Of a DNA stretch of 64,000 nt, positions 11,601 through 24,339 are shown one piece after another. Position numbers and translations under genes: made by a program. Origin of the DNA: Penelope pileata. Its lineage: Eukaryota > Chordata > Aves > Galliformes > Cracidae. Each line of letters starts with the position of its first letter. Within the stretch, counting starts at the first letter, position 1. The stretch is taken from contig WBMW01005646.1 in the NCBI GenBank assembly GCA_013396635.1, positions 124,001 through 188,000 on the forward strand, given 5' to 3'. The notes beneath the pieces were generated by a model. The model was not told the origin of the DNA, did not search any database, and saw only the letters and a program-made list of their open reading frames with translations.

Positions 11601-14600
11601 AAGTTAAACTGTCCTGTTACTCTGCGTAGAGCTCCTTGCAGAGGGTGGCACTCACAAATTCACAAGCGTTATTTGAAGGTGGGTGAAAAGAAACGTGATC
11701 CAGAATTCTGAACACAGCCACCAGCTATAACAGTGATGCAGTCTGCTGTATCCTGACCTCCAGAGCCAGCTGTCTCCTTGCTCCCTTTCATCTGTCAAGC
11801 AATCTCTCCCTCTTAAAATGAAGTAATTATATTGCTACTGTTCAAGACTAGATGCAGGCCAAATGCATCCCCAAAGTGGGAGCTCAGTGCATTAGGGCTT
11901 TGCATGATGATGCAAGGCAATCTTCACAGGGAGTAACAGTAGATAAGTCTGTGCTTACTGGTATTTTTGGCAAAAGACCATATTTCTGAGCCAGTTAGCT
12001 ATGGATGGAGGGACGACTAATGAACCCATTTGGCTTTTAGTATGGATGTTATTTGCTGTAATGTTAGCGTAGGAATAAAGATGCTTAAAAAGAACAGGGG
12101 CCTCCAATAATGAGGAAGCACAGATGAATTAAATCCTTCAGTGCATTCCAGGAGAGTTACTGCTTTAAAGGAAAATGTTTCCTATGTTGTTAAGGAATTT
12201 TTCCTTACATGCATTATTACAGATTACTACCAGTAAAGCAAGTATATACTTATAGGTACACATCTACATATATTTTGAGGTGTTACTGGTATGTCACCTT
12301 GAAGAATAGCAGAAAAGGAAACGGAAATGTTTCATTGCAGCTCCCCATGATATTTAACTAGCTGTGCAATGTGATCCTCACTTTGCTTGTATTCTGACAT
12401 GTCTGTCTATAGATTTCAGTGGTGCACTTTTGTAGAAAGATGTTTCCAAGATAAAGTATGGCCTTTTTCCATTCGGTTTACAATTAAATGAAGGAAACAT
12501 CAGGTCCTGAAAGTACAGAGTCTAGACACAATTCAGTAGGTCTGAATATAAAGAAACGCATATGGCCGTAGAAAGGAGAGTCCTTTAAATGTCTGCTGTG
12601 TATGTGACTTGTGACTTATTATGGCTTGACAATGGCTGAAGAAGTTCAATGTTAAAAAGGATGAAGCACTGTTTGCTTAGAGTCTGTGCATCCTATGTAT
12701 ATACAAAAAAAAATCCTGCTGTAATCAATAAATTCAATAGACTCTTCAGATTATTATATTTCTGGTTTTCAGGTGACCAAAATCAGTGTGCAAACAGAGC
12801 TAGTCTTAGGGAAAAGGTGAAGCTTAAATAAAATTTAGAAATACAACCCCAAAGTATGAGAAAGATTAAAAGGATAATTGAGCTCTCTTGTCTGCTTCTC
12901 TAGGACTGGTTCTCTAGAATTAACCAGTTTGACTTATTATGAATGTAAATTAATCAGGAGACTGTAAGTGGAAAACTTTTACCACAAAATAAGGCTGGCA
13001 TCAGCTGCGTTAATCTCTATTCAAATCGGAGACGCTGCTTTGCTGACATCAGAGCAGGCAGACCGCGAGCTAATGCTGCATGTGTCTGTCTGCCTGTCTG
13101 CATCTGTCTGATGATCCCTCAGACCGACCCTGTGCACAGGCTGCTCTCAAGTAAAGCACATCCGTTCCTTCTGGAGATAAACAGAGGAGCTGTTGTTCCT
13201 GCTGGTCACCAAGTTACAGACTATTTTTGGACAAGAATGCAGTTGCGTGCGATCCCCCCGCTGTATACGTGCGACTTGCTAATGACCACGGTGCCTGCAC
13301 ATGTGTGCAGCCTCAAATCACAGCACATCCCCTACAAAAAGAGGCTGCGAGTAGGTCTGCTCGTTCCCTTCAGAGCACCAGTGCTGTTGATCGCTTTGCC
13401 ACTGCAAGAATTTTAATCCACACCAAAAGCCATTCGTAATAGAAATTAATAAGGAGCAAAACCCCACGGCTGAGTATTTCTTGCTGCATGTAGCAGCTGT
13501 GTAGGAACAGCTGTCACTACCAATGCACTCATATTTTTTTAGATTGATAAAGCAGAGCATTGAAGAGCTATGTGGTTGAGCCGTGCAGTAAAGATTCTGT
13601 AATTTAAACAGAATTCATGTTTAATTTTAAAGTAAATAAATTTGAATTTATTATTATTCTTAAATGATTATCATTTATAATTTATTTCTTTTTATTTAAT
13701 ATAATGGTGCTAGTTATTACTACTATTGCTGTTGTTACGATTGAATCTACATCCTGCTGTAGAGACTTCCTGAAGACAAGGATGTAGCATTTCTGTGCTT
13801 GATTTATATTGAAAGCACAGTGTGTTCTTTGAGAAGAGAAGCATGAGAAAGCTTCAATATAAGACACCAAAGTATAATCCTCGAGAGACCTTCCTTGTAG
13901 GTTGGAAATTCCTCCATTCTTTATGACTTCTAATGCATCAAGTAATGCAAGTATCACGTTCTGTTTGGACTTGACGCTTTAGAGTTATCTGTGTAAGAAT
14001 GTAGGATGTGCATGTTTAGTTGGCGGCAAGGTACTTACTACTTGTAGCTGGTTTTGTTTTAGAAGCTAGACGCAAAACCCCAGCAACTGAGGTAAGTGCT
14101 ACAGTACTTGCAGAACTGGGTTCTGTGAAACTACTGAGACTTAGAAGAGTAAAACAGATGATCTGCAATACGCATGTTTTGTTTTGTTTTTTAAAACTGG
14201 GATTTGCTTTCTTTGCATCTGCAGAATAGCATTTGCACCCAGCTGTTGTTCTGGGTGCTACTGGCGTTACAGGTTGTTCACTGTTATTTGTTCATTACTC
14301 TATTAATCTGTAAATATTTTTAGTGAGTCATAGTTTTCATTTCTGGTGCAGAGAGCCAAACCTTTGGTAGTACACCCTTCTGGTCAGCAGGCTACTAAGG
14401 GAAGGTCTGAGAAAGCTCTCCCTTCTTCTTTATGCTTCGAACAGAAGGGCCTGGTTTTTTTTCCCCCATGAATTTTATGTTTTTCCTTATGAGTTTCCTG
14501 GGCTCTGCAGATCTGTTCTGTCATGAGGCTGATAGAAATACTGGTACATTTGGGTCATCTTCTAACAGAACCATTGTTCAGCGTAAAACTTTCAAAATGT

Positions 14601-15226
14601 CACAGTGTGTGTACAGCAGATTTGCCATAGGAGTTCTTCACCTTGCAAACTGGAGTCTACTGGATTTCCTTTGAGTCTACTGGATTTGACCTAGCTAGGT
14701 GTATACCACCAGAACTGTGGAAGCAGAACTAGAAAGCACTGTCACTACTTTTCTAAAATCATCTTGCCCCTTGGAAACATTGCTGCTAGCCCGATCGCTA
14801 TCTCTACTGCCTGCACAATTAGGTATCAGCTAATTGGGACAATTAACCAAGCTAGAGCCTAGGAGTGTGACACCTGAGTGTCCAGCACCATGAGCTGACT
14901 TTTTCAGTCCAAACTGAGCCTCACAGTCTCTGCTCTAACATTCCCTTAAGGCTGATTTTTGGAAGCTGGAGCTCACTGAGTCCATTGAGCAGCTTGTGAG
15001 CCTGAGCTCGTCCTTCTGGGCTTGTGTTTCCCATGCGGCGCAGCAGATTGCTTGCTCTGGACTCGAGCTAGGGAGACAGCCAAAATGCGGGCAGTTAGTT
15101 AATGAGGTTATGGATGATAAAAGAGGTGGTTTTGGTGCAGAGCTCAAACCCCGAGCAAGCACAGCAACAGAGATGCGGCTTGAGACGGGGCACTAGCTGT
15201 GATGCGCTGCAACACCACTGCTGCTT
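8681..15226. other. Unique non-coding DNA, AT-rich block at 13.6 kb
   Basis: GC-rich to about 10.5 kb, then AT-rich. Overlapping frames at 9009-9583 and 10147-10569 resemble no protein. A palindromic GAGGCTGCAGCCTC lies near 9218. An AT-rich patch (about 13595-13710) consists of TTTAA/AAATAA/TTATT motifs. CTGTCTG-rich short repeats occur near 13082-13112. No gene is supported. Confidence 0.6.
14653..14692 (+). repeat. Short tandem duplication, 20-bp period
   Basis: GAGTCTACTGGATTT occurs at 14653-14667 and again at 14673-14687, a 20-bp head-to-tail step. It is probably a small local duplication by replication slippage. Confidence 0.9.
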
Positions 15227-15334
15227 GTTTAGCTTATAAATGTCACTCAGCCAATTAGTTCAGTGAAGCTTTTCAAAACATTGCCTGTGAGGTTATTATA
15301 ATGACAGTGCTAACACAAATAGCCTAAATTCCAA
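15227..15334. repeat. Diverged paired element, copy A
   Basis: Copy A aligns without a gap to copy B at a constant offset of 2543 bp. By hand count 59 of 86 bases (15249-15334) are identical, and weaker similarity extends upstream to 15227. The strongest shared blocks are AATTAGTTC (15253-15261), TTCAAAACA (15272-15280), TGAGGTTATT (15288-15297) and TAGCCT. I do not recognise the family. It could be an ancient dispersed repeat or a duplicated conserved regulatory element. Confidence 0.7.
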
Positions 15335-17769
15335 GGTCTGGGCGGCAGAGAAGAAATATCAACAGAGGACCAAGCCTGAATCTAATAGATGCAGTGCAGA
15401 TAAACCCTGGATGTTATTATCGTGTTTCTTTACTGCCTGGTCTGTGCTCTGATCTCCGCCTTTCTGCACAGCTTGCTCAGCATGACAGCATGTCTGCTGA
15501 GTTCTTCTCCAGTCAGCTGCTGAAAAAGCAGCACACTGGAGTGCTGCTGGTGTGTGCCGTGAGCTGGAGCTGTTGCAGTGCACGCTGTGAGGGCAGCCCC
15601 TGCTCCAGCTGTGCTTGGGGCCGAGGGGAGCTCGGAGAATCAATTCTCACTCCTACCCTCAGAGCTGCAAAGTGCCAGGGGACAGCCGCCCTCAAACAGG
15701 GCTGATGAACACATCTGAGGAAATGTCAGACTGGTTGGGCAAACCTAACGCTCCTAAACCACCACTGACAGGAGCCCGTATCCCATCCAGCCCTCTGTGA
15801 TGCTGCTGCAACAGCTCAGGCCTCTGATGCAGTCTGTCTTTTATCCATTCCTCCTCCCTTGGGTTTCCCACACATCCTTCCTTCTCTTGGCTTCATGCTG
15901 CTTTGACCCTTCATTTGCATTTAGCTCTTAGTGTTCTAATCTGCTTTTTAAAAGCCGTTCTTCAATTTTTATCTCTTTTTTCCTTTATCCCACCACAAAA
16001 GCCCTTAGATACACTTTTTCAACACAGTCTCATGGACAAGTTCGATCTTTTTTTATAAAAAGGATCCATTAAAAAGGCAGATTTTCCTGTGATTTTTCAA
16101 TTTCGTTTCTTTTTTTACTTCTCTCTCTCTCTCTCTCTCTTTTTTTTTTTTCTTTTTCTAATTCCCTGAGACATTTATATTCCAGTATTCCAGCATCTCC
16201 AGCATCACTTAATATTCGGCTTGGCTTTTCTGCTTTCTCAGGGGTTCATTTTCCTTTTGGCTAAGAAAGAGAATCTAGGTGAAGATGTAATGCAGCTGGA
16301 CAATTAGCCTCTAAAAATAGTTTGCTAAGACCCCTGTAAACATCAGAACTGCAGAGAATGTGGAGTTGGTCTATGTAGTTTGCTTAATTCTCAATGCTCT
16401 GCTAAACAATTTAACCAAGCTGCTTTTCAGTGAATGTTCCTGAACTAAGTATATTCTGCGATCAACAGTCACCAGTCTTCCAAATACAGTTGCCCACCAA
16501 GGCCCACACAGTTTAAGTTGAGAACAAAATCCTAAAATAAGATTATGGTGACATCTACATTGTTTTATCTTATAAATTTTTGACATGTTTGCTTAAGTAA
16601 AAAATGACATCATCATCAGTTACTTAATGGTACTATTGAAATGAAATCATATAACTGAGTAGGTAAAACTAAAGTTTGGTAGGACTGAGTTATTAGAATT
16701 TGAAACGTACTTCATTCTGCTGTGCCTCTTGCTTCAGAGTATATCGTTGCAATGGAAGCAATGTCAGTTCCCTTGTACTTTTCCTTGTACTGTGGCAGCA
16801 TCCTTAGTGTTTTACTCATACCTACCTCAAAACTCCTGCTGATTCACACGCTGGAAGTGTGGGCTGAATGCTAAGGACTTCAGCATTTGGCTCTCAGTGT
16901 TAGAGTCCATCAGTCCCTGTGTAAAAAGTGCACGAATAAAAGGCACTGTACTGACACTGAATATTGGTGAAGTGCAAGACTAAGACCAGCAGTTGTACTA
17001 TAAGTTCTACACATGCTTGACTTTTAAGGATAATCTAAAAGTTACCATTTTAGAGCCTGGAGCATCACAGTGGAAAGTTACTAAGTTCTGCTGTTGACAG
17101 AGTGCTCATCTTTGGTTAGCACATGCCTTGAATTTCTGAGATGTGGTTTTGTCAAAGATACAGATGACTTCTAAAATGTTTGAATGCCTAAAAATCTAAG
17201 ACAGAAGTTACTTGGTCATTTAAACTGTTGACTTCTAGGTAAATTGAGATAACTGTGATTTTTAATGAATATATTAATTCCCAATCACAGCAATTTCTCC
17301 TTCACTTGCTATTGCCTCTCAACTTTGTCTAACTTTTGAGCATGTCCAAAGAAGCCAAACAATCCCTCAGAGTGTTGCCTTGCCTCTCTTTTCTGATCCC
17401 ACAATGTGAAGTTCAGCCAGTTATTTTCTGTTTCCTAATGTTAGCAGGGTGCTTTCCAATGTTAGTCAATAGTTATTGTCCTAAAAGAAGTGCAAAATTT
17501 TTTTTGATGTGTTAGCACAAAAGAGTTATGTGATAGTAGAGTGATAGTGAGAAAATAGAACAAAAGAAACAACACAGATGTTGAAAGATGTTTGCTTTTT
17601 CAAGAGGCTTCCCAAGCACAATAAAAATGCAACATGCCAGATAATGCCCAGGATAATCGTAGCTATTATCTTGATAAGGCTTAGCTATTGAAATATTAAT
17701 GAAGAATATAATTACACTGATTGTTAGCTGCATTCCAAATTGCTATCTGTGACAATAAAATTATAAACA
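15335..17769. other. Unique DNA between the paired elements
   Basis: It contains the CT/T tract at 16121-16151 within a pyrimidine-rich stretch and a GC-richer patch at 15430-15800 with overlapping frames on both strands. No gene is recognised. Confidence 0.6.
16121..16151 (+). repeat. (CT)10 followed by T11
   Basis: A perfect 20-bp CT microsatellite runs directly into an 11-bp T run. It sits at the end of a broader T/C-rich strand-asymmetric stretch (about 15940-16160). On the minus strand this is a purine tract. Confidence 0.95.
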
Positions 17770-17877
17770 GTTAAGCTTTAAAAAGCTAGTTGACTAATTA
17801 GTTCGGGAGAACTGTTCAAAACACTGTTCTTGAGGTTATTGTAATTAAATTCGTAATATATGTAGCCTGTATTTCAA
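17770..17877. repeat. Diverged paired element, copy B
   Basis: This is the partner of copy A at 15227-15334, in the same orientation. It holds the shared blocks AATTAGTTC (17796-17804), TTCAAAACA (17815-17823), TGAGGTTATT (17831-17840) and TAGCCT (17863-17868). Copy B additionally contains TAATTA-type homeodomain core motifs. Similarity stops sharply just after the TTCAA at 17873-17877, matching the loss of similarity after 15334 in copy A. This suggests a defined element end. Confidence 0.7.
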
Positions 17878-20027
17878 ACTTGAGTTCTAGCTTAGCTTGC
17901 TCCACACCAATTGGCAAATGCCAGGACCATGCAATATTGTAAAGAGTGCTCTTTTCTAGAAGCTGATGAAAGTATATCTTCATTGAAATATTAGTCAGTC
18001 ACCACAGGCAGCTGAGGCTGGGTGGACAAAGAGAAATGAGTGCTACGGAGGAACAACAGATGAGGCTGTTGGATCCAGAGAACAGGCACATCCACGCTAG
18101 CAAATTTCTGAGCTGCAAGTCATCCCTAATGAGGTCTCAGCAGTGCTGTCAGTGATAGTGATCTCTGCAATGCTTCAGAGGCTGCTTTTCTCTATCACCT
18201 TAACATTCACTGAGTACAAAGCACAGTGGGGAAAAAAGCTACTCGTCCCGTCTGCCAGCTTAACCTGTTGGTACAAACACACACAGACTCGGCTTTACAG
18301 TCACATTTCTATCACTGCTACCAATGGATGAGGCAGGAGACACAGGTGAAGATTTCTTCAAAATGCAGGAAGTGGACAAAACCAGAGGCTTCTTTTTCCG
18401 TTTCTCCAGGGCCTCTTGACTGCTTTCTAATCTCTGTTGAGCTACTGGCTCTTCTACCACAGTTCCTTCCTTGCTAGGGATGGTTTTGGCTGGATGATAC
18501 ATTGGCATGATAGTTTTAGACTCCTGTCATTAGTCTTCTTAAAACAATATTTTGTGTTAAGGTTATTTTGCTAATGTAGATGGTGCTGTTTTGATGGGGG
18601 CTGAAATTTGGTAAGACATCTTACCATCAAGGGTGCTGAGTGTGGGCCGTGGCTTATTCTGGGGATGAAGATTTCCCTCTTCCCTACTCTCCACCCTTGT
18701 CAAGGTGAGAGCAGGAGCCTAAAAATCCAAAGATGCCATAACATTTGCTGTTTGACGCGGGACAATGAACTCCTATTACACCCTTGTCTCAATTGCTTGT
18801 TAGTTACAGGTATTCGGTCTTTGTACTGTTTGTCTTTGGATGAAATCTTGCCCCTTCTTTGAGAATCCACAGTAGAAAAGCCCTTAGGTGACTCTTGCTA
18901 ATAACCTCATTTCTGTGACGTCATAAAGCCACAGAGCTCACAAGCTGAAATTATAGATCAATTTCTGCTTGAATTTAAATCAGATAAAGTAAATTATAAT
19001 TTAACAGCCTCCTGAGGGAGAGATTAGTCTAGCATGGTTTAGTAGCTGTCCCTGACTTTGCTTATTGAAAGAAAATTACTCAAAGAAAAGCCAATAGAAA
19101 AAGAAGCACTTTACTCACGTAGTATTTATTATTAAAGATGTATTTTACTTCATGGTAAGAATAGAAACTATTACTTGATCTCCTGTTTTTAAAGACAAGA
19201 GAAGTAACAGTCTTACCTGCTTCTATTAGTTAAGGAGTGTTATTATGTATTTATAAAGAAGCCAAGAAAATTTTAGGAAAGATGTAAAAATATAGTGGAC
19301 CACATCCAGATGTAATGCAGGGCTTAGGTACATGTGATCCAGTCCAATGTGATCCAATTAACTATGGCAGCCTGTCAGCTGAAGTTACTATAGGGGGCTG
19401 GATGGATGCCTCCATCGGTCACTTAATTGCTCAGTTAATGTAGCTCAGTTGATGACAATCAGTAACTTATGAATATAGTAATAAGTAATTTATGGATATG
19501 CTTTGTAAACAAATGTATATGTGCAAAATAATGTATTTTTTGTATTCCAGAAATCCATTCATTCTTTCCACATTATCTACTTTGTATATATATCAGATGT
19601 TGTGACTGGTAGTTATTGACCTGAAATTTTCAGTTTGGTCCCTGTGAATTAGTATTAACTGATTATCACACAGTTTGTGAATCAGTGAATATTTTGAAAA
19701 AGTTGTAGAAGCTTCAAATTATAAGCCGTAAAGACCAGCTGGATGAATTTATGTGGGCATGTGCCTTTCCCATCTGGGACCAGGCGCTACCTAGGATTTC
19801 ATTAAAAGCATTGAATCTGTCTGCATTGCCTTAAGAACGTGAGACCAGTATTTATGTCCTTGCTTCCTACTGATATGCTGAACAAGGTACAAGGTGCTTT
19901 TTGAGGTGTCCTCTGAGAGTGACTTACTTTCCATCTGCCAAAGTCATAGACTCTTTGGGGCAAAGGGTGCCGGGGAAGAGAAACCCAAGCACAGCCAGAT
20001 GTCAAGGTGCTGTAGTGCAATACTAAC

Positions 20028-20168
20028 CATCGCTTCTTTGGAATAGGTTGACCAGAGGAAAAACTTCCAGTCACGTTGACAGTCACTGACAGTCAATGTG
20101 TCGGGGTCGCTGGACATCAGCCGTGACAGATCCTGTGGCTCCTTCCTCTCCTGACACCGCCAGTTGCA
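20028..20168 (-). other. Candidate exon, minus strand, 47 codons, phase 0-0
   Basis: On the minus strand a pyrimidine-containing acceptor (CTCTCTGCCCGTGCAG) is followed by 141 bases with one frame fully open, then ATG|GTTAGT as a possible donor. The interval starts and ends on codon boundaries of that frame. About 32 of 47 codons end in G or C, well above the AT-rich surroundings, which is a coding-like bias. The peptide is polar and charged, beginning CNWRCQERKEPQDLSRLMSS, and matches no family I recognise. The frame stays open past the donor to 19944, and two other minus-strand frames overlap it (19802-20086 and 20083-20277). A decayed pseudogene with frameshifts is therefore an alternative, as is chance. 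A direct TGACAGTCA repeat lies inside it. Confidence 0.25.
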
Positions 20169-20734
20169 CTGCACGGGCAGAGAGCTGGCTTAGCACTACT
20201 CTCCTGCAGAGGTGTTTTAGTGCTTCCAGACTAACCATCTGCCCTGGTCTCCACCAGTTCATCCTGTGATGTGACAATAAGCACAGTATGTTCTGGAATG
20301 CTTCCTTTGCTACAGGGGGCTCTCTGCTGACCAGAAATCACCCCTTTTAATTACAAGTGAGCTAAGAATAGAAGCTCCACGCTGTGAAGGATTTTGGTAT
20401 TTCATCAGTTGGCACAATTTCAGACAGGAATGAGAATGCTATTGACTGTTCTATGAGGATCTCTTTTCCGCAGCTTATCTTATGTGATGTAATTGAGACC
20501 ACATTCCCCGAGTTTGCTTATGGAGAAGATTGTAAAGCAACAGCTTCACTAAACTGAACATCCACACCTTCCTCCATCCAAAAAAATGAGTTATTCTGAA
20601 AAGCCAGGTTACTCACCTGGAAAGAAACTATCTTGGCTTAGCACACTTTATTTTGATAAATACAAGCTGGTGGTTTCTTATCATCTTTATGTCTCTGGGT
20701 ACTTGTAGACAGGTTGTTTCACATTTAGTTACAG

Positions 20735-20790
20735 GTATTAAGCTGACTAGCCTCCAGCTTTCCAGCTCCTCCTTTTCCCTTTCTGCAGCA
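20735..20790 (+). repeat. Possible very old CR1/L3-like fragment
   Basis: TTAAGCTGACTAGCCTCCAG followed by a TTTCCAGCTCCTCCTTTTCC stretch resembles, from memory, the reverse strand of the reverse-transcriptase region of old vertebrate CR1/L3 LINEs (type AGGCTGACTGGCC, then TCCTCC). Only about 40 bp align convincingly. The remaining 200 bp downstream cannot be followed by eye. Confidence 0.25.
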
Positions 20791-23700
20791 AAGTACTATA
20801 GTTGTTCTCATTAGTCCTCTTTGTGCCTTAAAAGTAGTTCAAATTGTTTCAATTCTTAATCTTCTAGGGTAATTTCAGCAGGCTCCACTGCCATGCACGT
20901 CTCATCTAAATATTTGCTCTCTGCTCTCTCCTATCTCTAGCCACTGCTTCAGACCACTTAAATTTGTTAAGAATCTGATCACAGCCCCTCTTCTTGTGAA
21001 GGCTCAGGCAGTGATCATTTTGTTCTCTTATATTCCTTCCAATATTTTTCAGCATTCCTGCTTAAGACCCGAGCAATGCTCTCTGTCTTTTATCCTGAAT
21101 GAATCTGTAAAGCCTGTCTTACTGCCTTTTATGTCCTTTGCTGGTTGCAGCTCATTGTATGCCTCAGATTTTCTGATGCTATCTGTAAATCACTGTAACT
21201 TATGTTCAGTCAGTGTCCATGTTTCCATTTTTAAACAGTTCATTTTGATTCTTAGGTCATTAGCAAGCTGTTGATGTTCTCGATGTTGGTCATTTGCAAT
21301 ACGTCCCTCTCTCTGCAGAGGGATAACCTGCTATTTTTTCAAAATACAACACTGCAGCATTCTATTCCATAAATATCGAACGGGCATTTCAACAGTCTGA
21401 ACATCTTTTTCCGGTTTTATTCCATAAAAAAGAAAGCATAGCAAATCCACTCCATTACAGAAGAACATTTATTTTGACAGACTGCATATAAGACTAAAAT
21501 ATATCTCATGAAACTTCTTTCTGCCAACTGCTATTTTAATAACTGTGTTTCTGAAATGAACAACATTCACAGGAACAGGAGGAAAGAAAGAGGAAATAAA
21601 AACTGTCTGATCATATCTAACATGGTAAGAACATCAGATAGTACTCCATTACAGCGATGCTTTGAAAGACTTACTGGCAGTAGAGGTCTGGTAAGAAAGC
21701 CCTTCATGCCTTCTGCAGGATAAAGGTGCATGTGGAAGATCTGTACCAAGGAACAAGCATTCTGCCCTCAGGCCGTTTCCATGGGGAATGCGGTTCATTA
21801 GGGCTGTGTTACCAGATGGCAGAACTGTAAAAACCTTTTCTATATGCCCTAGTTATCCCTGATAATCTTCCAGGTCTGTTTTATAGGAGAACTGTGCACT
21901 TTTTTCCTGGACAACTCAGTGCTCTTGTTTCTAGCTAAGTGATAAAACTTCTCAGGTGAAGGAAGTCTAAGTGAGAACAAATCAGCCAATGACAACTGTC
22001 AAAATAGTGGACAACACTTTGTTGGAAACAGGAAAACTTAGATCCACTGGACACATATCTGATCCTCGCATATTATTTACCTTTAGAAATCGGTCCTGCT
22101 ATTTTTATTTCCTAATATACTTGAATTGACTGTAACTGTAACTTGTTGTAATATGTGTTAGATCCCTACTCTGGAGGTTTGCTTTGCTGCTGAACTAAAC
22201 CATGCTGATGAAGCAGTCACACGCGTTAACATTTTCAGTATCTGACTGTCGGTGAACTCTGTGTCTTAATTTGGCACTGCAGAGCTCATTTGCTTTCCTC
22301 TGGGCATGTGGAGCCCCACAGTTCCACTGCCCTCAGCCCCGAGAGCAGTGCTGGCTGCCCAGCCAGCTTCAGGGCATCCTCCTGCAGAGCACCTCTGCCC
22401 CATGGACGCTCTGGATAATGATTGCATCTTTCAAAGACTTCGAAAAGTTTCATGAAGTTTTGCACTTCTTTGTGAAAGCTCTTTTAAACTGAAACTATTT
22501 TGCTAGTAGTTATAGTGCATAAGATGTACAGCTCTAAAGACGGCCTTTAAAAAAACAAGAATTGCAAAATTCTGAGTTTAGGTGTCTTATTTGAGAGAGA
22601 TCTAATAGGGTTCTGTCACTAATTAGAGTCTTTCTACTCCTCTGACCAACTCCAGAAGTTTATTCCAAACTGATTTCCCGGAGGTTTTTCTCCTCTCTAC
22701 TCTGCCACTTCCAATCTCTGTGACAGTTAGAGCAGATAAGCATCATTAGCAGGCCCGTGGTGCTTGCCAGGCTGTCTTCCTTCTCCTGCTCTGGCAACAC
22801 TATGCTGTCATCAGTAGTCCTTAAGTCTCCTCCAGTTTCACAGTGGACACCAAGGCACAGCATTCAGCTCTTCCAGCTGAGTGATGTGATACAGCTGGAT
22901 CCAGCCTTCCTGCAAGAGCAGCCCCTGGGCTCCTGCTGGTGCCTGAGGAGAGGGGAATGCCACTCCGCTGACACTGCCTCAGCTCTGGAGGTGACAGAAG
23001 GAAACAGAGACGCGCATGAACTTGTGCTGTGCAGGACAGGATGGTGTCAGGGCCCAGGGCAGCTGTGAGCAGACCATCCTGAGCAGGCTCAGTTGGGCTG
23101 GTTCTCCTTACAGGCTGTATGCAGCCTGTGAGCCAAAGGCTGAGCTCTTCTCGTGTTATTGGAAGGATGAAGTAGCAGAAGTAATTAAGGTTATAGCAAT
23201 ATCTAGAGTCATTGAGTCAGACTGAATGCATTGTTTTATACAGACAGCTCAGACTGTCATCTGTCGGGAGCAGTGTATAACTGATACAAAGCAACGGATA
23301 TTTTTGTGGAGAGTCCATTGTTTGATAAAAAACACTTCTGAACTGTGCAATACACTTCACAAGGAATACATTGTGGTGGTAGCATTTGTTAGAATGAACC
23401 TTTCTCAACAAGGGAAGTTTCTTGTGCAGTTGGGACGTGAGCAGGAAGCTGAGGATGTCCAGCTCAGCTAATTTTCAGGTGGGTTTATACACTGCGGCTT
23501 GTATCTCTGCACATACAAAACTGGGAGGGAAGAGATCTCAGCTAGCCTGTTGTGGACGTCAGTACACAGCAAAAATCTTGAAATTACAGCAAAGCATCCC
23601 AGGACTCATGTTGTGATTGATGTTGTCACTTCTGAAGGCATTTTTTTATTCAGCTTTGCCTTGTGCTTTGCAATTGCACTTGAGGCAGGCTGACGTTCGA

Positions 23701-24301
23701 CACAGCACATGCTCTGGTGTGTCTTCGCTCTGAATTTCAAACCAGCTGTGACTTAGCTCTCAGCTCCGAGCAGCTGAGAATATCAGACTGCCTTACAGTT
23801 TGGGCCAGATGGGACTCAGCTGAGTTTCTTTGAACAGCTGTGATCTCATCTGAAATAATTCTTGCAGCTAATCAGAAAAAAACTTGAAAGATCAAGTTAA
23901 AAAGTGAATACAGCAAAAAATCTGAAGTATCTTGCAGAATATTTGCTTTTCTGAGCTACCTCTGATTGTTTCTTTTTCCTCACTCTGCACCCCAACCCTT
24001 CTCTGTGTTAAAATATTTACATAATGCAGAAGATATAAAAGTTACTGTGCTGTATAGGCCTTAGACCAAGGCTGTGAGCTGAAAGATTGTCTGCTTGCTG
24101 GGGTTTACACGTTATGGAAGCAAAGCTAAGTTGGGAGTTAACACACAAAAAGTGTGTGCGGGAAGAGTAAGGTATTGAAGCAAAGAAAAACGATGCTGAC
24201 ATGAGCTTTGAAAATGTACATTACTGGAAACAACCATTGTGCCTGGTTAATGCCATCAAATTATTAGCATGCCTCTGTCAAAACCTGCCTTGTGTCGACT
24301 C

Positions 24302-24339
24302 TGAAGTGCTCTTTCCATGCTGAAGTGGTCTTTCCACGC
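24302..24339 (+). repeat. Short tandem duplication, 19-bp period
   Basis: Two adjacent 19-bp copies (TGAAGTGCTCTTTCCATGC and TGAAGTGGTCTTTCCACGC) differ at two positions. This is a small local duplication, slightly diverged. Confidence 0.9.

Noticed and set aside
16032..16055. AGTTCGATC followed by T7, like a tRNA B box with terminator
   Set aside because: No A box or cloverleaf arms can be formed upstream. Not a tRNA or tRNA-derived SINE by eye.
20200..20260. Minus-strand peptide SLEALKHLCRRVV resembling a SOCS/BC box
   Set aside because: The residue before the leucine does not fit, the downstream LPLP-type Cul box is absent, and no companion domain lies nearby.
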